64,000 nucleotides of DNA from Paludibacter sp. Its GTDB lineage: Bacteria > Bacteroidota > Bacteroidia > Bacteroidales > Paludibacteraceae. This document shows, in pieces, positions 9,484 to 19,900 of the stretch. Made by a program: the position numbers and the translations under genes. The first letter of the stretch is position 1; each line of letters starts with the position of its first letter. The notes under the pieces are model-generated. The model searched no databases and was not told where the DNA came from. It was given only the letters and a program-made list of their open reading frames with translations. Location of the stretch: positions 308,730 to 372,729 of the forward strand of contig JAFLKK010000019.1 of the NCBI GenBank assembly GCA_019163375.1, given 5' to 3'.

Positions 9484-12400
9484 ATGCTAAAAACTTTTAT
9501 AGAAAGACCCGTTTTATCCACGGTTATTTCCATTCTTTTTGTGGTGTTGGGGATCATCGGAATTTTCACATTGCCGATTGAACAATACCCAAACATTGCT
9601 CCCCCTACTGTGAGGGTCTCGACCAATTACAGTGGTGCGAGTGCCGATGCCGTATTAAAAAGTGTAATCGTACCTCTCGAAGAGCAAATCAATGGTGTGG
9701 AAGGGATGACCTACATAACATCGTCTGCTGCAAATGGTGGGTCAGCTTCCATTAATGTTTATTTTAAACAAGGTATAAATCCCGATATGGCTGCTGTAAA
9801 CGTGCAAAACCGGGTTTCACAAGCATCTGCTTTGCTTCCATCGGAAGTAACCCGAAATGGTGTGACGGTTCAAAAACAACAAAGCAGCACGGTGTTGATG
9901 ATTATGCTAAAATCAACAAATTCGAATTATGATGATAAATTTCTTCAGAACTATACGAACATCAACATCCTGCCACAAGTAAAACGTGTGATGGGTGTGG
10001 GTGATGCTACTGTGTATGGTGCTAAGGATTATACCATGCGTGTGTGGTTGAAACCCGACGTAATGAAATCCTATAATATCACTCCGAGCGAAGTAACTGC
10101 CGCATTACAGGATCAGAATATTGAAGCCGCTCCGGGTGAGTTGGGGGCTAACAGCAATCAGTCTTTTCAGTATGCTTTAAAATATTCCGGTCGACTAAAA
10201 AATGCAGAAGAGTTTGAGAATATTATCATTCGTTCAAAAAATGCACAGGTGCTACGCCTAAAGGATGTGGCAACAGTAGAGCTTGGTGCTGCGAGTTATT
10301 CTATTTCTACCACTAATAATAATGCCGAAGCGGTAATTATGGCCATCAATCAAACTGCTGGTTCAAACGCTCAGGATATTATCAAGGAAGTAAAAAGTGT
10401 AATGGAGAAAGAGTCCAGGAAATTTCCTAAAGGAATCAGTTACGAATATCAAATGGATGCAAGTGAGTTCCTCAATGCCTCCATCGAGAAGGTTCTTCAT
10501 ACTTTGTTGGAAGCATTTATCCTGGTATTTATAGTCGTATTCTTGTTTTTACAAAATTTCCGTTCTACTCTAATCCCGGCCATTGCCGTGCCGGTGGCTA
10601 TTGTCGGAACGTTCTTTTTCTTACTCTTGTTTGGCTTTTCTATCAATCTGCTTACGCTCTTTGCATTGGTGTTGGCTATTGGTATTGTAGTGGATGATGC
10701 CATTGTGGTAGTAGAAGCCGTGCATGCCAAGATGGATGCAGGTATGACGGATGCCAAAGAGGCTTCGATAGCTGCGATGACTGAAATAGCTCCGGCTATT
10801 ATTTCTATTACGCTGGTTATGGCTGCTGTATTCGTACCGGTAAGTTTTATTGGTGGAACTAGTGGGGTATTCTTTAAGCAATTTGGACTCACATTGGCAA
10901 TAGCCATTCTTATTTCGGCTGTAAATGCGCTTACACTTAGTCCGGCCTTGTGTGCTCTTTTCTTAAAAACTGAGCATAATCCGGATGTTCATGACAAGAG
11001 TTTTATTCGTCGATTTTATTATTATTTCAATGTAGGATTCCTTGCAGTAACAGCCAAATACAAAAAAACACTTGAATTTTTGGGGAAAAAGACGCATCGC
11101 TGGATTACCGTGAGCATTATTGTAGCGTTTACTGCTATTTTGGTTGTGCTAATGGGAATGGTACCCTCAGGATTCGTACCAAATGAAGATAGTGGAAATG
11201 TGATGGGTATGATTAGTCTTGCACCCGGTTCTTCGCTTGAACGTACCGCTCAAGTTAGCCGTGAAGTGACTGAGATAGCCCAATCCATCCCGCATGCGCA
11301 CAATACCATTAACCTTACAGGACTCAGCTTCCTAGCAGGTTCCGGTAGTTCGTACGCTTCTATGATTATGAAAATGGATCCATGGGATGAACGTGATATT
11401 CTGACATCCGATGTCGCTGCCATGTTGAAACAGCGAACGGATACGATCAAAGATGCTACCTTCATGTTCTTCGGAACGCCTACTCTTCAGGGGTTTGGTA
11501 TGAGTAGTGGTGTGGAATTGAAGATGCAGGATAAAACAGGTGGCGATATAAATAAATTCTATGGTGTAACCACCGATTTTCTGGATAAACTGCGTAAGCG
11601 TCCTGAAGTGATGATGGTTATGAATTCATTTGACCCGCGTTTTCCACAAAAACAAATTCAAGCCAATATAGCGAAGATTAAAGATGCCGGACTGACCCTG
11701 AATGAAGTAATGGGTACCTTGCAGACCTTTGTAGGAAGTATGTATGTGTCTAATTTCAATTCGTATGGTAAACAATACCGTGTGGTGGTACAAGCTGCAC
11801 CTCAATACAGAGCTAAGCTGGATGATTTGAGCGGATTGATGGTGAAAACTTCGAATGGAGTAATGGCACCTATTAGCGAGTTTATTACTGTTACGGATGT
11901 AACCGGTCCTCAGGCCTTAACGCGTTTCAATTTGTTCTCGTCTATGGATGTTACCGTTATCCCTAACTATATGAAAGGATATACATCGGGTGATGTATTG
12001 AAAGCTTTGAAGGAAATTAAACTCCCTGAAGGATATGGTTATGATTTTGGAGGAATGACTCGTGAAGAAGCAAACAGCAGCAATCAAACTATTTTGATTT
12101 TTGGTTTGTGTATCATCTTTGTCTATCTGTTGTTGGCGGCTTTGTACGAAAGTTACATTCTTCCGTTTGCCGTTTTGCTTTCGTTGCCTATTGGTTTGGC
12201 AGGTGTGTTTGTATTCGTCTTCGTGTCGTTGATGAGTGGTAGTGGTATTGTAAATAATATCTATGTACAAATCTCACTCATCATGCTTATTGGTCTGTTG
12301 GCAAAAAATGCCATTCTGATCGTGGAATATGCATTGCAACGTCGTCATCAGGGAATGAGCATTGTAAAATCAGCGGTTGAAGGTGCTACGGCTCGTTTAC

Positions 12401-12636
12401 GTCCGATCTTAATGACTTCATTGGCCTTTATTTTTGGATTACTTCCGTTGGCACTTGCTACAGGTGCCGGTGCGGTGGGTAACAAATCAATTGGTATCAG
12501 TGCTATTGGAGGTATGTTATTCGGTACTGTATTCGGAATATTAGTTATTCCGTCGCTCTTTATCATTTTCCAGAATTTGCACGAGCATTTCAGTAAAACG
12601 AAAATTGTAACCATAGACGAACATCACGAGAAATAA
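9484..12636 (+). CDS. RND multidrug efflux permease (AcrB/HAE1 type)
   Basis: MLKTFIERPVLSTVISILFVVLGIIGIFTLPIEQYPNIAPPTV and GIVVDDAIVVVEAV; start set at 9484 instead of the ORF-track 9421. Confidence 0.96.
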   Translation: MLKTFIERPVLSTVISILFVVLGIIGIFTLPIEQYPNIAPPTVRVSTNYSGASADAVLKSVIVPLEEQINGVEGMTYITSSAANGGSASINVYFKQGINPDMAAVNVQNRVSQASALLPSEVTRNGVTVQKQQSSTVLMIMLKSTNSNYDDKFLQNYTNINILPQVKRVMGVGDATVYGAKDYTMRVWLKPDVMKSYNITPSEVTAALQDQNIEAAPGELGANSNQSFQYALKYSGRLKNAEEFENIIIRSKNAQVLRLKDVATVELGAASYSISTTNNNAEAVIMAINQTAGSNAQDIIKEVKSVMEKESRKFPKGISYEYQMDASEFLNASIEKVLHTLLEAFILVFIVVFLFLQNFRSTLIPAIAVPVAIVGTFFFLLLFGFSINLLTLFALVLAIGIVVDDAIVVVEAVHAKMDAGMTDAKEASIAAMTEIAPAIISITLVMAAVFVPVSFIGGTSGVFFKQFGLTLAIAILISAVNALTLSPALCALFLKTEHNPDVHDKSFIRRFYYYFNVGFLAVTAKYKKTLEFLGKKTHRWITVSIIVAFTAILVVLMGMVPSGFVPNEDSGNVMGMISLAPGSSLERTAQVSREVTEIAQSIPHAHNTINLTGLSFLAGSGSSYASMIMKMDPWDERDILTSDVAAMLKQRTDTIKDATFMFFGTPTLQGFGMSSGVELKMQDKTGGDINKFYGVTTDFLDKLRKRPEVMMVMNSFDPRFPQKQIQANIAKIKDAGLTLNEVMGTLQTFVGSMYVSNFNSYGKQYRVVVQAAPQYRAKLDDLSGLMVKTSNGVMAPISEFITVTDVTGPQALTRFNLFSSMDVTVIPNYMKGYTSGDVLKALKEIKLPEGYGYDFGGMTREEANSSNQTILIFGLCIIFVYLLLAALYESYILPFAVLLSLPIGLAGVFVFVFVSLMSGSGIVNNIYVQISLIMLIGLLAKNAILIVEYALQRRHQGMSIVKSAVEGATARLRPILMTSLAFIFGLLPLALATGAGAVGNKSIGISAIGGMLFGTVFGILVIPSLFIIFQNLHEHFSKTKIVTIDEHHEK

Positions 12637-12658
12637 AGATAATCACAAAAATATTGAT

Positions 12659-14077
12659 ATGTATATACAACATAAAAAAATAAGCATACGAGTTTTGATG
12701 GTGATGATAATTGCCGTTGGGTTCGTGTCGTGTCGGAACTATAAGGAACTTACCAAAGTACCTCAACCCGATACAAAAAATCTGGTGCGTGATGCTGTTG
12801 AGAATAGCACCGACACCACTTCTCTGGCCAATATTCCTTGGAAGACATATTTCCCTGACGCAAAGCTTCAGACACTCATTGCCGAAGGACTTGAGCGTGG
12901 CTACAACATGCAGGTGGCCATGACCCGTATTCAGCAAGCCGAAGCAGGCTTGTATATGTCTAAATCGGCTCTTTTGCCCTCGGTAGCTGCTGCGGCCAGA
13001 GTTGATTATACACGCATGAGTTCGGGTAACAGGGGCACAGATGTATTCGGATATACTTCTAACATAAATACCTTGGGAGTTACTGCCAGTTGGGAAGCCG
13101 ATTTATGGGGAAAGCTAAATAGCCAAACCAAGTCGAAATATGCTGCTTACCTGAATACGCTTGAATACAGAAAGCTGATTCAAACAACGCTCATTTCATC
13201 TATTGCCAAGAGTTATTATAGCTTAATGGCTCTGGACGAACAGTTGCGTACTACCAAAGAAACCATAGTTTTGTTGCAAAAAAGTACTGAAACATTACAG
13301 GCTTTGAAAGATGCAGGTCAGATTACTGCTGCTGGTGTTGAACAAAGCAAAGCGTTACTTTACAGCACTCAACTCTCGGTTTTTGATTTGGAAAGCAGAA
13401 TGCGTCAACAGGAGAATGCCATTTGTGTACTTATCGGTCGTACACCCGGTGCTATTGATCGTGCTTCTATCAACGATCAGATCATACCGTCCACAATGAA
13501 TGGTAATGTGTCGATACGCACGCTGGCCAATCGTCCGGATGTGAAACAGGCCGAACTTTCGTTGCAATCGGCCTACGCACTTACCGATGCTGCGAAAGCG
13601 GCTTTTTATCCGTCGTTTAGCATCAACACGCTTTCGCTGGGATTTGCTGCCGGTGGAGTTTCCAATTTCTTTTCGCCGTCTAATTTAGCTGCTGAAATAA
13701 TTGCCGGAATTACTCAACCGATCTTTTCGAGAGGACAGCTGAAAGGGAATCTGAAAATAACCAAAGCTCAACAAGATGAAGCATTGCTAACATTTTCAAA
13801 TACCCTATTGGTAGCAGGACAAGAAGTGTCGGATATTTTGTATAGTTACAAATCCTTGGTCAATAAAAACGAGTGGAGAGATAAACAAGTGGAGTCGTTA
13901 ATGAAATCGGTGGACTACACGCAGGAATTACTCAAAGCCGGCGAAGCCAACTATACCGAAGTACTCTCAGCACAACAAAACCTGCTTTCGGCTCAGCTTA
14001 GCAAGGTAAATGACAAGCTCGATCAGCTAACTCAGAGTGTGAGTCTTTACAAAGCACTTGGAGGCGGCGTTCAATAA
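12659..14077 (+). CDS. Outer membrane efflux protein (TolC/OprM/NodT family)
   Basis: Lipoprotein-like N-terminus, duplicated OEP repeats, GVTASWEADLWGKL and AEIIAGITQPIFSRGQLKGN motifs; third gene of RND operon. Confidence 0.93.
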   Translation: MYIQHKKISIRVLMVMIIAVGFVSCRNYKELTKVPQPDTKNLVRDAVENSTDTTSLANIPWKTYFPDAKLQTLIAEGLERGYNMQVAMTRIQQAEAGLYMSKSALLPSVAAAARVDYTRMSSGNRGTDVFGYTSNINTLGVTASWEADLWGKLNSQTKSKYAAYLNTLEYRKLIQTTLISSIAKSYYSLMALDEQLRTTKETIVLLQKSTETLQALKDAGQITAAGVEQSKALLYSTQLSVFDLESRMRQQENAICVLIGRTPGAIDRASINDQIIPSTMNGNVSIRTLANRPDVKQAELSLQSAYALTDAAKAAFYPSFSINTLSLGFAAGGVSNFFSPSNLAAEIIAGITQPIFSRGQLKGNLKITKAQQDEALLTFSNTLLVAGQEVSDILYSYKSLVNKNEWRDKQVESLMKSVDYTQELLKAGEANYTEVLSAQQNLLSAQLSKVNDKLDQLTQSVSLYKALGGGVQ

Positions 14078-14108
14078 GAAATTATCCTTTTATTAGTTTA
14101 TATGTGAA

Positions 14109-14143
14109 TCAGCCCAACTTAATGTTGAATTAAGTTGGGCTGA
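14109..14143. terminator. Bidirectional hairpin terminator
   Basis: Perfect 15-bp arms TCAGCCCAACTTAAT / ATTAAGTTGGGCTGA between convergent genes. Confidence 0.8.
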
Positions 14144-14165
14144 TTTTATTTTACCTTACCAGGAT

Positions 14166-15731
14166 TTATTCCGTTGCGTCGGAAGAGGGTAGGGGTTTGT
14201 TTAGTAATTTACGTCTTTTTATGTCGTACAAATCCAGTCTTCTATCCTTGAGATTTTTTACCGTCCCAAAATTATGCAGTTCCCGTATTAAATCTAAATC
14301 CACATCTGCTATTAAAATCATTTCGGTGTTTGGCGTTGCTTCCGATTTGACACCGGTGGTAGGAAATGCAAAATCGCTCGGCGTAAATACCATCGATTGC
14401 GCATACTGAATATCCATATTATGAACCTTGGGTAGATTACCCACACTTCCGGCAATGGCCACGTAACACTCATTTTCGATAGCTCTGGCTTGCGCGCAAT
14501 ATCGAACGCGCGAATAACCGTTTTGGGTATCGGTGAGAAATGGTACGAATAAAATATCCATCCCCTCGTCGGCCAACAGGCGGCTTAGTTCCGGAAATTC
14601 TACATCATAACAAATTAAAATACCTATTTTCCCGCAGTCGGTATCGAAAGTTTGTAAGGTGTTTCCACCCTTCATCCCCCAACTTTTTAGCTCATCGGGT
14701 GTAATATGGAGTTTTTCATAGCGCTCCACTGTACCATTGCGTTTGCATAAATACCCCACATTATAAAGCGTATCGCCCACAATTTCAGGCATGCTTCCGG
14801 TAATGATATTGATGTTGTAGGAAATGGATAGCTTCGAAAATTCCTCCACAATAAGTTTGGTATAGTCTGCCAGTTTACGGATGGCTTCCGCCTCACCAAG
14901 TTTGTTGAACTCAGCCATCAAAGGAGCATTAAAGAATTCGGGAAATAAGGCAAAGTCGCTGTGATATGCGCTCAGCGTATCCACAAAATATTCTGCTTGT
15001 TGCATCAACTCGGTGATGTCTTTGTACGGGCGCATCTGCCATTGAACCAACCCCAAACGAACAATTTTCTTTATCTCGAGAGCCCTTTTCGATGGTTTTT
15101 CGTAATAGATATTATCCCATTTCAGTAAAACGGCATAGTCGCTCGACGCTTTATCGCCTTCCAGGTATCCTTTCAGCACCCTCACCGGATAAAAATCGTT
15201 CGATAACTGAAAGTTCAGCACCGGGTCAGATATCTCTCTCGATTTTACTTTTTCGATATATTGTTTGGCGCTCAATTCCGATTCGTATTTGTGATAATTC
15301 GGAATGCGTCCGCCAAATTCAATTCCTTTTAAATTTAGCTTTTCGCAAAGCTCTTTCCGGTAATCGTACAATCGGCGCCCCAGCCGGAGGCCTCTGAATT
15401 CAGGTTTTATAAACACATCGATGCCGTACAAAGTATCACCAATTTTACTGTGCGTGTTGAACGTGTAGTTACCGGTTATTCTTTTATAGGTGTGTAGTTC
15501 TTCAAACTGCTCATGGTCAATAATAATCGATAGCGCACATCCGGCAATATGACCATCCGCTTTAATGGCTATTTGACCCTCGGGAAATTTGGTAAGTAAG
15601 GTTTTTATCTGGTGCTCTTCCCAATATGGGTTGGGGATGGCGTGATAAGCTATAATCATAGCTTGCTTTAGCTCCTGATAATCATCAATAGTCAAGAAGT
15701 CAAGCTCTATTTTTTCAATTTTATGTGCCAT
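14166..15731 (-). CDS. GNAT acetyltransferase / carbon-nitrogen hydrolase (nitrilase superfamily) fusion
   Basis: N-terminal GNAT-like (IDVFIKPEFRGLRLGRRLYDYRKELCEKLNLKGIEFGGRIPNY), C-terminal nitrilase with E-K-C triad regions (LFPEFFN, EKLHITPDE, GILICYDVEFPELSRLLADEG). Confidence 0.92.
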   Translation of the reverse strand: MAHKIEKIELDFLTIDDYQELKQAMIIAYHAIPNPYWEEHQIKTLLTKFPEGQIAIKADGHIAGCALSIIIDHEQFEELHTYKRITGNYTFNTHSKIGDTLYGIDVFIKPEFRGLRLGRRLYDYRKELCEKLNLKGIEFGGRIPNYHKYESELSAKQYIEKVKSREISDPVLNFQLSNDFYPVRVLKGYLEGDKASSDYAVLLKWDNIYYEKPSKRALEIKKIVRLGLVQWQMRPYKDITELMQQAEYFVDTLSAYHSDFALFPEFFNAPLMAEFNKLGEAEAIRKLADYTKLIVEEFSKLSISYNINIITGSMPEIVGDTLYNVGYLCKRNGTVERYEKLHITPDELKSWGMKGGNTLQTFDTDCGKIGILICYDVEFPELSRLLADEGMDILFVPFLTDTQNGYSRVRYCAQARAIENECYVAIAGSVGNLPKVHNMDIQYAQSMVFTPSDFAFPTTGVKSEATPNTEMILIADVDLDLIRELHNFGTVKNLKDRRLDLYDIKRRKLLNKPLPSSDATE

Positions 15732-16174
15732 AATATCTATTTGTTGATGAGTTTTTTATGAAAATCCAGTTCGTTTTTCGTGTGATACAAAGTTACAACA
15801 TTCTCAGTGGGGAATACGTTTATTAAAGAATCAATTATTAAATTATTCTTTTAATTAAATGGCATCGCCTTTAAACGGGCGCTGCCTTTTGTTTTCGACA
15901 CGTGCATCAATCAGAGTTCTACAAGCTAATATCACCGATTATCCCAATCAACAAGGTGTATACAGGAATGTAAGTCCTTTTTATTTGTGTGTTTTTTTAT
16001 GTCAGAAATACGAATAATGAAAGAAATTGTGAAATCCAGATAAATTGCGTATCTTTGTACCCGAAAGAAAATGTATTTTTTCGTTTGTTTATTTCCGACT
16101 CCTATCTTTTGATTAGAATTTGTCATACCTTCGTTTCTCTACTTCTCTTTTATTACAATTAATTTTTTATATTT

Positions 16175-16420
16175 ATGAACATTTACGTAGGTAACTTAAG
16201 TTACAATGTTAGAGAAAACGACCTTCAAGAAGCAATTGCAGAATACGGTCAGGTAGATTCATGTAAACTTATCATCGATCGCGAGACTCGCAGATCTAAA
16301 GGGTTTGCATTTGTAGAAATGTCAGATGACGAAGCTGCTAAGAAAGTCATTTCTGAACTAAACGGAGCTGAATTTGATGGTCGCCCAATGGTTGTCAAAG
16401 AAGCACTTCCAAAAAACTAA
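16175..16420 (+). CDS. RRM-domain RNA-binding protein
   Basis: MNIYVGNLSYNVRENDLQEAIAEYGQV (RNP2) and RRSKGFAFVEM (RNP1). Confidence 0.95.
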   Translation: MNIYVGNLSYNVRENDLQEAIAEYGQVDSCKLIIDRETRRSKGFAFVEMSDDEAAKKVISELNGAEFDGRPMVVKEALPKN

Positions 16421-16447
16421 AATCAGTTTTTCTGAAAACACAATAAG

Positions 16448-16477
16448 AACTTCTGTTATCGAAAGATAGCAGAAGTT
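16448..16477 (+). terminator. Rho-independent terminator of the RRM gene
   Basis: AACTTCTGTTATC-GAAA-GATAGCAGAAGTT followed by T-run. Confidence 0.8.
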
Positions 16478-16508
16478 TTTTTTATGTCCTAACTTGTGAT
16501 ACAAAATA

Positions 16509-16546
16509 AAACCGCCCAACTTGAATTTTATCAAGTTGGGCGGTTT
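16509..16546. terminator. Hairpin terminator for the convergent carotenoid operon
   Basis: Perfect 16-bp arms AAACCGCCCAACTTGA / TCAAGTTGGGCGGTTT. Confidence 0.75.
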
Positions 16547-16614
16547 CTTATTATCCGGTAGGCTTGTGTTTCAGATCTTTCGAGATAAATGAAAAATTAA
16601 AATCGAAGGATTTA

Positions 16615-18090
16615 TCACTTGAAAAATGTCTCAATTCTTTCAAATGCCAGTTTAGAACTTATAATTGCCATTGGAAGTCCGGCACCTGGTATAGTTGAAG
16701 CTCCAACATAAAATGCGTTTTTAAACTTTTCATCAAAATTTGAAGGTCTGAATGCTCCAATTTGGTTCATACTGTGCGACAAACCTAAACCACTTCCCCT
16801 GTGTAAATTGAACTGACTTTCCCATTCTTTGGGTGTGTAAATTGTTTTTGATATTATTTCGGGGGCTATGTTTTTATCTATCCTTTTCGAAAAATCGGCA
16901 ATAATACTATCCACAATTGCATCTCTATCATCCCAATTGAGTTTGTTGAGCAAGTTGGGAACCGGGCATACAAAAAACAAGCTTTCGCAACCTTCAGGTG
17001 CACACTCTAAGTTATATTTGGACAATACGTTGACATAATAATATGGCTTCTGTAGCGTATCCGGATTTTGCATTATATTGTTGGCATATTCTTCGAAATT
17101 TGCACCTAAATAATAGTTGTGATGGTTCACTTTTGGGAGTTTACATTTTAAACCAATATAAAATGTGAGGTAACCCATCGTCCAGTTCATTTTATCGAGC
17201 TTCTCTAACGAATATTTTTCACGTTTAAATACCCTGCTTCTGAATACAGCAGCATCTCCATTTATCAATACTGCGTCAGCGCTCCATTTATTTCCATTGC
17301 TATCTAATAAGTATTCCAGTTTTTTGCCTTTCCCAACATAATCAACGATTTCGGTATTGTATGTGATTTTTACATTTTCTTTTTTTAATTCCTCAACAAT
17401 TCCTTCAACAATTTTATACATTCCACCTTCCACATTGTAATAACCATCGTGCTTAAATTCGGTGTATGAAAGCAGGGTATAAATTGCCATGGTATCGAAA
17501 GGGGTTCGTCCCAAGAAAAATGCTACCAGCGATACAATTTGTTGTGCTTCTTTCGAAGTGAAATTTCGCTTCACCTCTTGCCAGAAACTACGGAACAACA
17601 CCGGTATATGCGTTGGGTTTACGCGCATTAAAGTGATGATGTACGCAAAAATAGAATCGAAATTGTTTTTGATAACTAAATCAACCGTATCGTTAAATAA
17701 AGCACCTGATTTAGCAAGATACTTCGTCATTTTTTCTTCAAAATCAGGTTCTATGTCTTTGAATTGTTCTGACAGTTTTTTTATGTCCTTATACAGATAG
17801 AAAGTTTTGGGATTGTCGCTAAAGTTTACAGTATACAAAGGGTCTAGCTCTACATATTTAAACGGAAGCTGAATGTTACAATCCTTAGCAAACTCCTTAA
17901 ATTCAAATGACATACTAAAGAAACTGGGGCCTGTGTCAAACGTAAACCCATCTTTCTTAATTTGATTTAAACGACCACCTGCTTGACTGTTTTTTTCAAT
18001 AATCTCCACTTTGAAGCCTTTTTTTGCCAATCGTAAAGCTGTTGCTAAACCACCCAGACCGGCACCCACTATCAATACATTCTTATTCAT
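16615..18090 (-). CDS. crtI: Phytoene desaturase family protein
   Basis: MNKNVLIVGAGLGGLATALRLAKKGFKVEIIEKNSQAGGRLNQIKKDGFTFDTGPSFF; C-terminal GASTIPGAGLPMAIISSKL. Start set at internal Met (18090). Confidence 0.94.
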   Translation of the reverse strand: MNKNVLIVGAGLGGLATALRLAKKGFKVEIIEKNSQAGGRLNQIKKDGFTFDTGPSFFSMSFEFKEFAKDCNIQLPFKYVELDPLYTVNFSDNPKTFYLYKDIKKLSEQFKDIEPDFEEKMTKYLAKSGALFNDTVDLVIKNNFDSIFAYIITLMRVNPTHIPVLFRSFWQEVKRNFTSKEAQQIVSLVAFFLGRTPFDTMAIYTLLSYTEFKHDGYYNVEGGMYKIVEGIVEELKKENVKITYNTEIVDYVGKGKKLEYLLDSNGNKWSADAVLINGDAAVFRSRVFKREKYSLEKLDKMNWTMGYLTFYIGLKCKLPKVNHHNYYLGANFEEYANNIMQNPDTLQKPYYYVNVLSKYNLECAPEGCESLFFVCPVPNLLNKLNWDDRDAIVDSIIADFSKRIDKNIAPEIISKTIYTPKEWESQFNLHRGSGLGLSHSMNQIGAFRPSNFDEKFKNAFYVGASTIPGAGLPMAIISSKLAFERIETFFK

Positions 18091-18095
18091 AGATT

Positions 18096-18830
18096 TTATT
18101 TTATCTTTTTTAGTAAATCGGGATATAACTCGTTTTTCACCCATAAAAAATCTGGTTCAATTTTTAGAATTTTTTCGTAGCATAATTTAGCTTGATTGAA
18201 ATTTTTCAATTCCGTATAAGTTTTTGCTATCATAGATAACAAGCTCAAATAATTCCAATCTTGAATTATCTTTTGATGATTTATTTCCATCAAATTTTTA
18301 GCTTTAGTATAATAATCTAAAGCAATTTTTTTAGAACCGCCAAAAACAGCTGGCATATAAAATTGAGAATTGGCATATTGGATATACCCGTACGGATTGT
18401 TGGCATCTTGTTTCATTGCCATTTTGGCACACTCCACGCTCTTTGGTCCGATAAATGGTGCTTTTAGTTTATTAAGTCCAATTTTATATCCATAAAAAGC
18501 TGATTTGTATGAATTAACGAACGAAGCATAACCATTCGTTTTTTCGAGCACTTGAATGTTCTTTTCGCCTAATTCAATGTAACTTTCAGCGGTTTCACTC
18601 TTTTTATTACCAATACACCAAGCTATGTAACCATATTGATAATTGAGCAATTCTAATCTAACATCATTGCTTTTCGATTTTTGTTGATCCATTTCGTCTA
18701 TTGTCTTTTTCCACAGATTCATATCATTGCTAATATAAGCCTTGTATATTTCGGTTTTATTGGAAGCATATATACTCAAAAAACCAAACAAAAGTAAAAT
18801 AGTCAATGTCAGATAGTTCTTCCTTTCCAT
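18096..18830 (-). CDS. TPR-like protein with signal peptide, in carotenoid operon
   Basis: Signal-like N-terminus, repeat-like helices (FNQAKLCYEKILKIEPDFLWVKNEL), overlaps flanking operon gene. Confidence 0.65.
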   Translation of the reverse strand: MERKNYLTLTILLLFGFLSIYASNKTEIYKAYISNDMNLWKKTIDEMDQQKSKSNDVRLELLNYQYGYIAWCIGNKKSETAESYIELGEKNIQVLEKTNGYASFVNSYKSAFYGYKIGLNKLKAPFIGPKSVECAKMAMKQDANNPYGYIQYANSQFYMPAVFGGSKKIALDYYTKAKNLMEINHQKIIQDWNYLSLLSMIAKTYTELKNFNQAKLCYEKILKIEPDFLWVKNELYPDLLKKIK

Positions 18831-19897
18831 TTCAATTGTTTGTTGAATTTGTAAATTATTGCTTTATAAATAAGAAATCCGAGGATAACTTGTTGTGGTA
18901 CGAGTAATATTAAGTTTAGAAAAATATTTTGCTTGCTGATAAATGAAACTACTACTCTGGTAGCTAAAACTATAATTAAAAATGTGTATAACAGGACTGT
19001 AGATAATTCGCTTAAAATAACTAAGAAGCCGAATGTAGTTACTACCCAAAATAAGATGGCTGTAAAAAAAGAATTACCAAAAAAGGTTACCACATTTTTC
19101 GAAAAACCATTCACCGCTTCATTAAAACCATTGTACATGCGGCACTCAATTGTATCATCGCCCAGCGTACAAACGACAGGAATATTTTTTTGTTTAAAAT
19201 AACGGGCGATTTCAATGTCTTCAACCTTATTGTTCTTGAATCTTTCATGAGGCAAAGTTTCTAAATATTTCGCACTTTCGAATAACATAAACTGCCCATT
19301 AGCAGCAGCCATTGATGCGAATTTTGATTTTAAAACCAATACCAAAGGCAATAGCGTCAACAAAATATAGTTCATAATAGGTACTGTCAGATACTCACCC
19401 AGGCTTGCCATCTTTTGTTTTGGAAATATAGAAAGCAAGCCTGTTTCATGCTTTTCGGCCAGTGAAATTGAGTTTGAAATAATCCCATTTTTAATGCGAA
19501 CATCAGCATCTAAAAACAATAGATATTCCCCCTTTGCTATGTTTGATAAACTGTGGCAGGCATAATTTTTGCCCAACCAACCTTCGGGCAAACCTTCGGA
19601 ATTTAGCAATTGAATTCTTTTATCGGTTTTGGCAATTTGAGATATTATTTCTTTTGTTCTATCAGTCGAAAGATCATTAAAAACTAATATCTCAATGTTA
19701 TAGTAATCCTGGGTTTGTAAGTCCGATAACAAATTGGCTATGTTGCTCTCTTCGTTACGAGCAGGTATTAAAACTGAAACCAGCCCATTGAAATTACAAA
19801 TGCCTGATTTTGGCAGTTGAATATACACCGAATTAATTATTGCAACTATCAGTTGAATAAGTGAGAATGTGAATATAGTATAAGCCAGATAAATCAT
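18809..19897 (-). CDS. Glycosyltransferase family 2 (carotenoid-associated; CrtQ/CruG-like candidate)
   Basis: VSVLIPARNEESNIANLLSDLQTQDYYNIEILVFNDLSTDRT, LFLDADVRI; C-terminal transmembrane helices. Confidence 0.82.
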   Translation of the reverse strand: MIYLAYTIFTFSLIQLIVAIINSVYIQLPKSGICNFNGLVSVLIPARNEESNIANLLSDLQTQDYYNIEILVFNDLSTDRTKEIISQIAKTDKRIQLLNSEGLPEGWLGKNYACHSLSNIAKGEYLLFLDADVRIKNGIISNSISLAEKHETGLLSIFPKQKMASLGEYLTVPIMNYILLTLLPLVLVLKSKFASMAAANGQFMLFESAKYLETLPHERFKNNKVEDIEIARYFKQKNIPVVCTLGDDTIECRMYNGFNEAVNGFSKNVVTFFGNSFFTAILFWVVTTFGFLVILSELSTVLLYTFLIIVLATRVVVSFISKQNIFLNLILLVPQQVILGFLIYKAIIYKFNKQLKWKGRTI

Positions 19898-19900
19898 TGA

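Noticed and set aside
10497-10907. 136-aa and 86-aa minus ORFs inside the RND permease
   Set aside because: Antisense shadow ORFs; sense strand encodes an intact AcrB-type protein.
7643-14077. MarR-regulated RND efflux operon as a novel system
   Set aside because: Canonical adaptor-permease-OMF layout with a MarR regulator; ordinary for Bacteroidetes.
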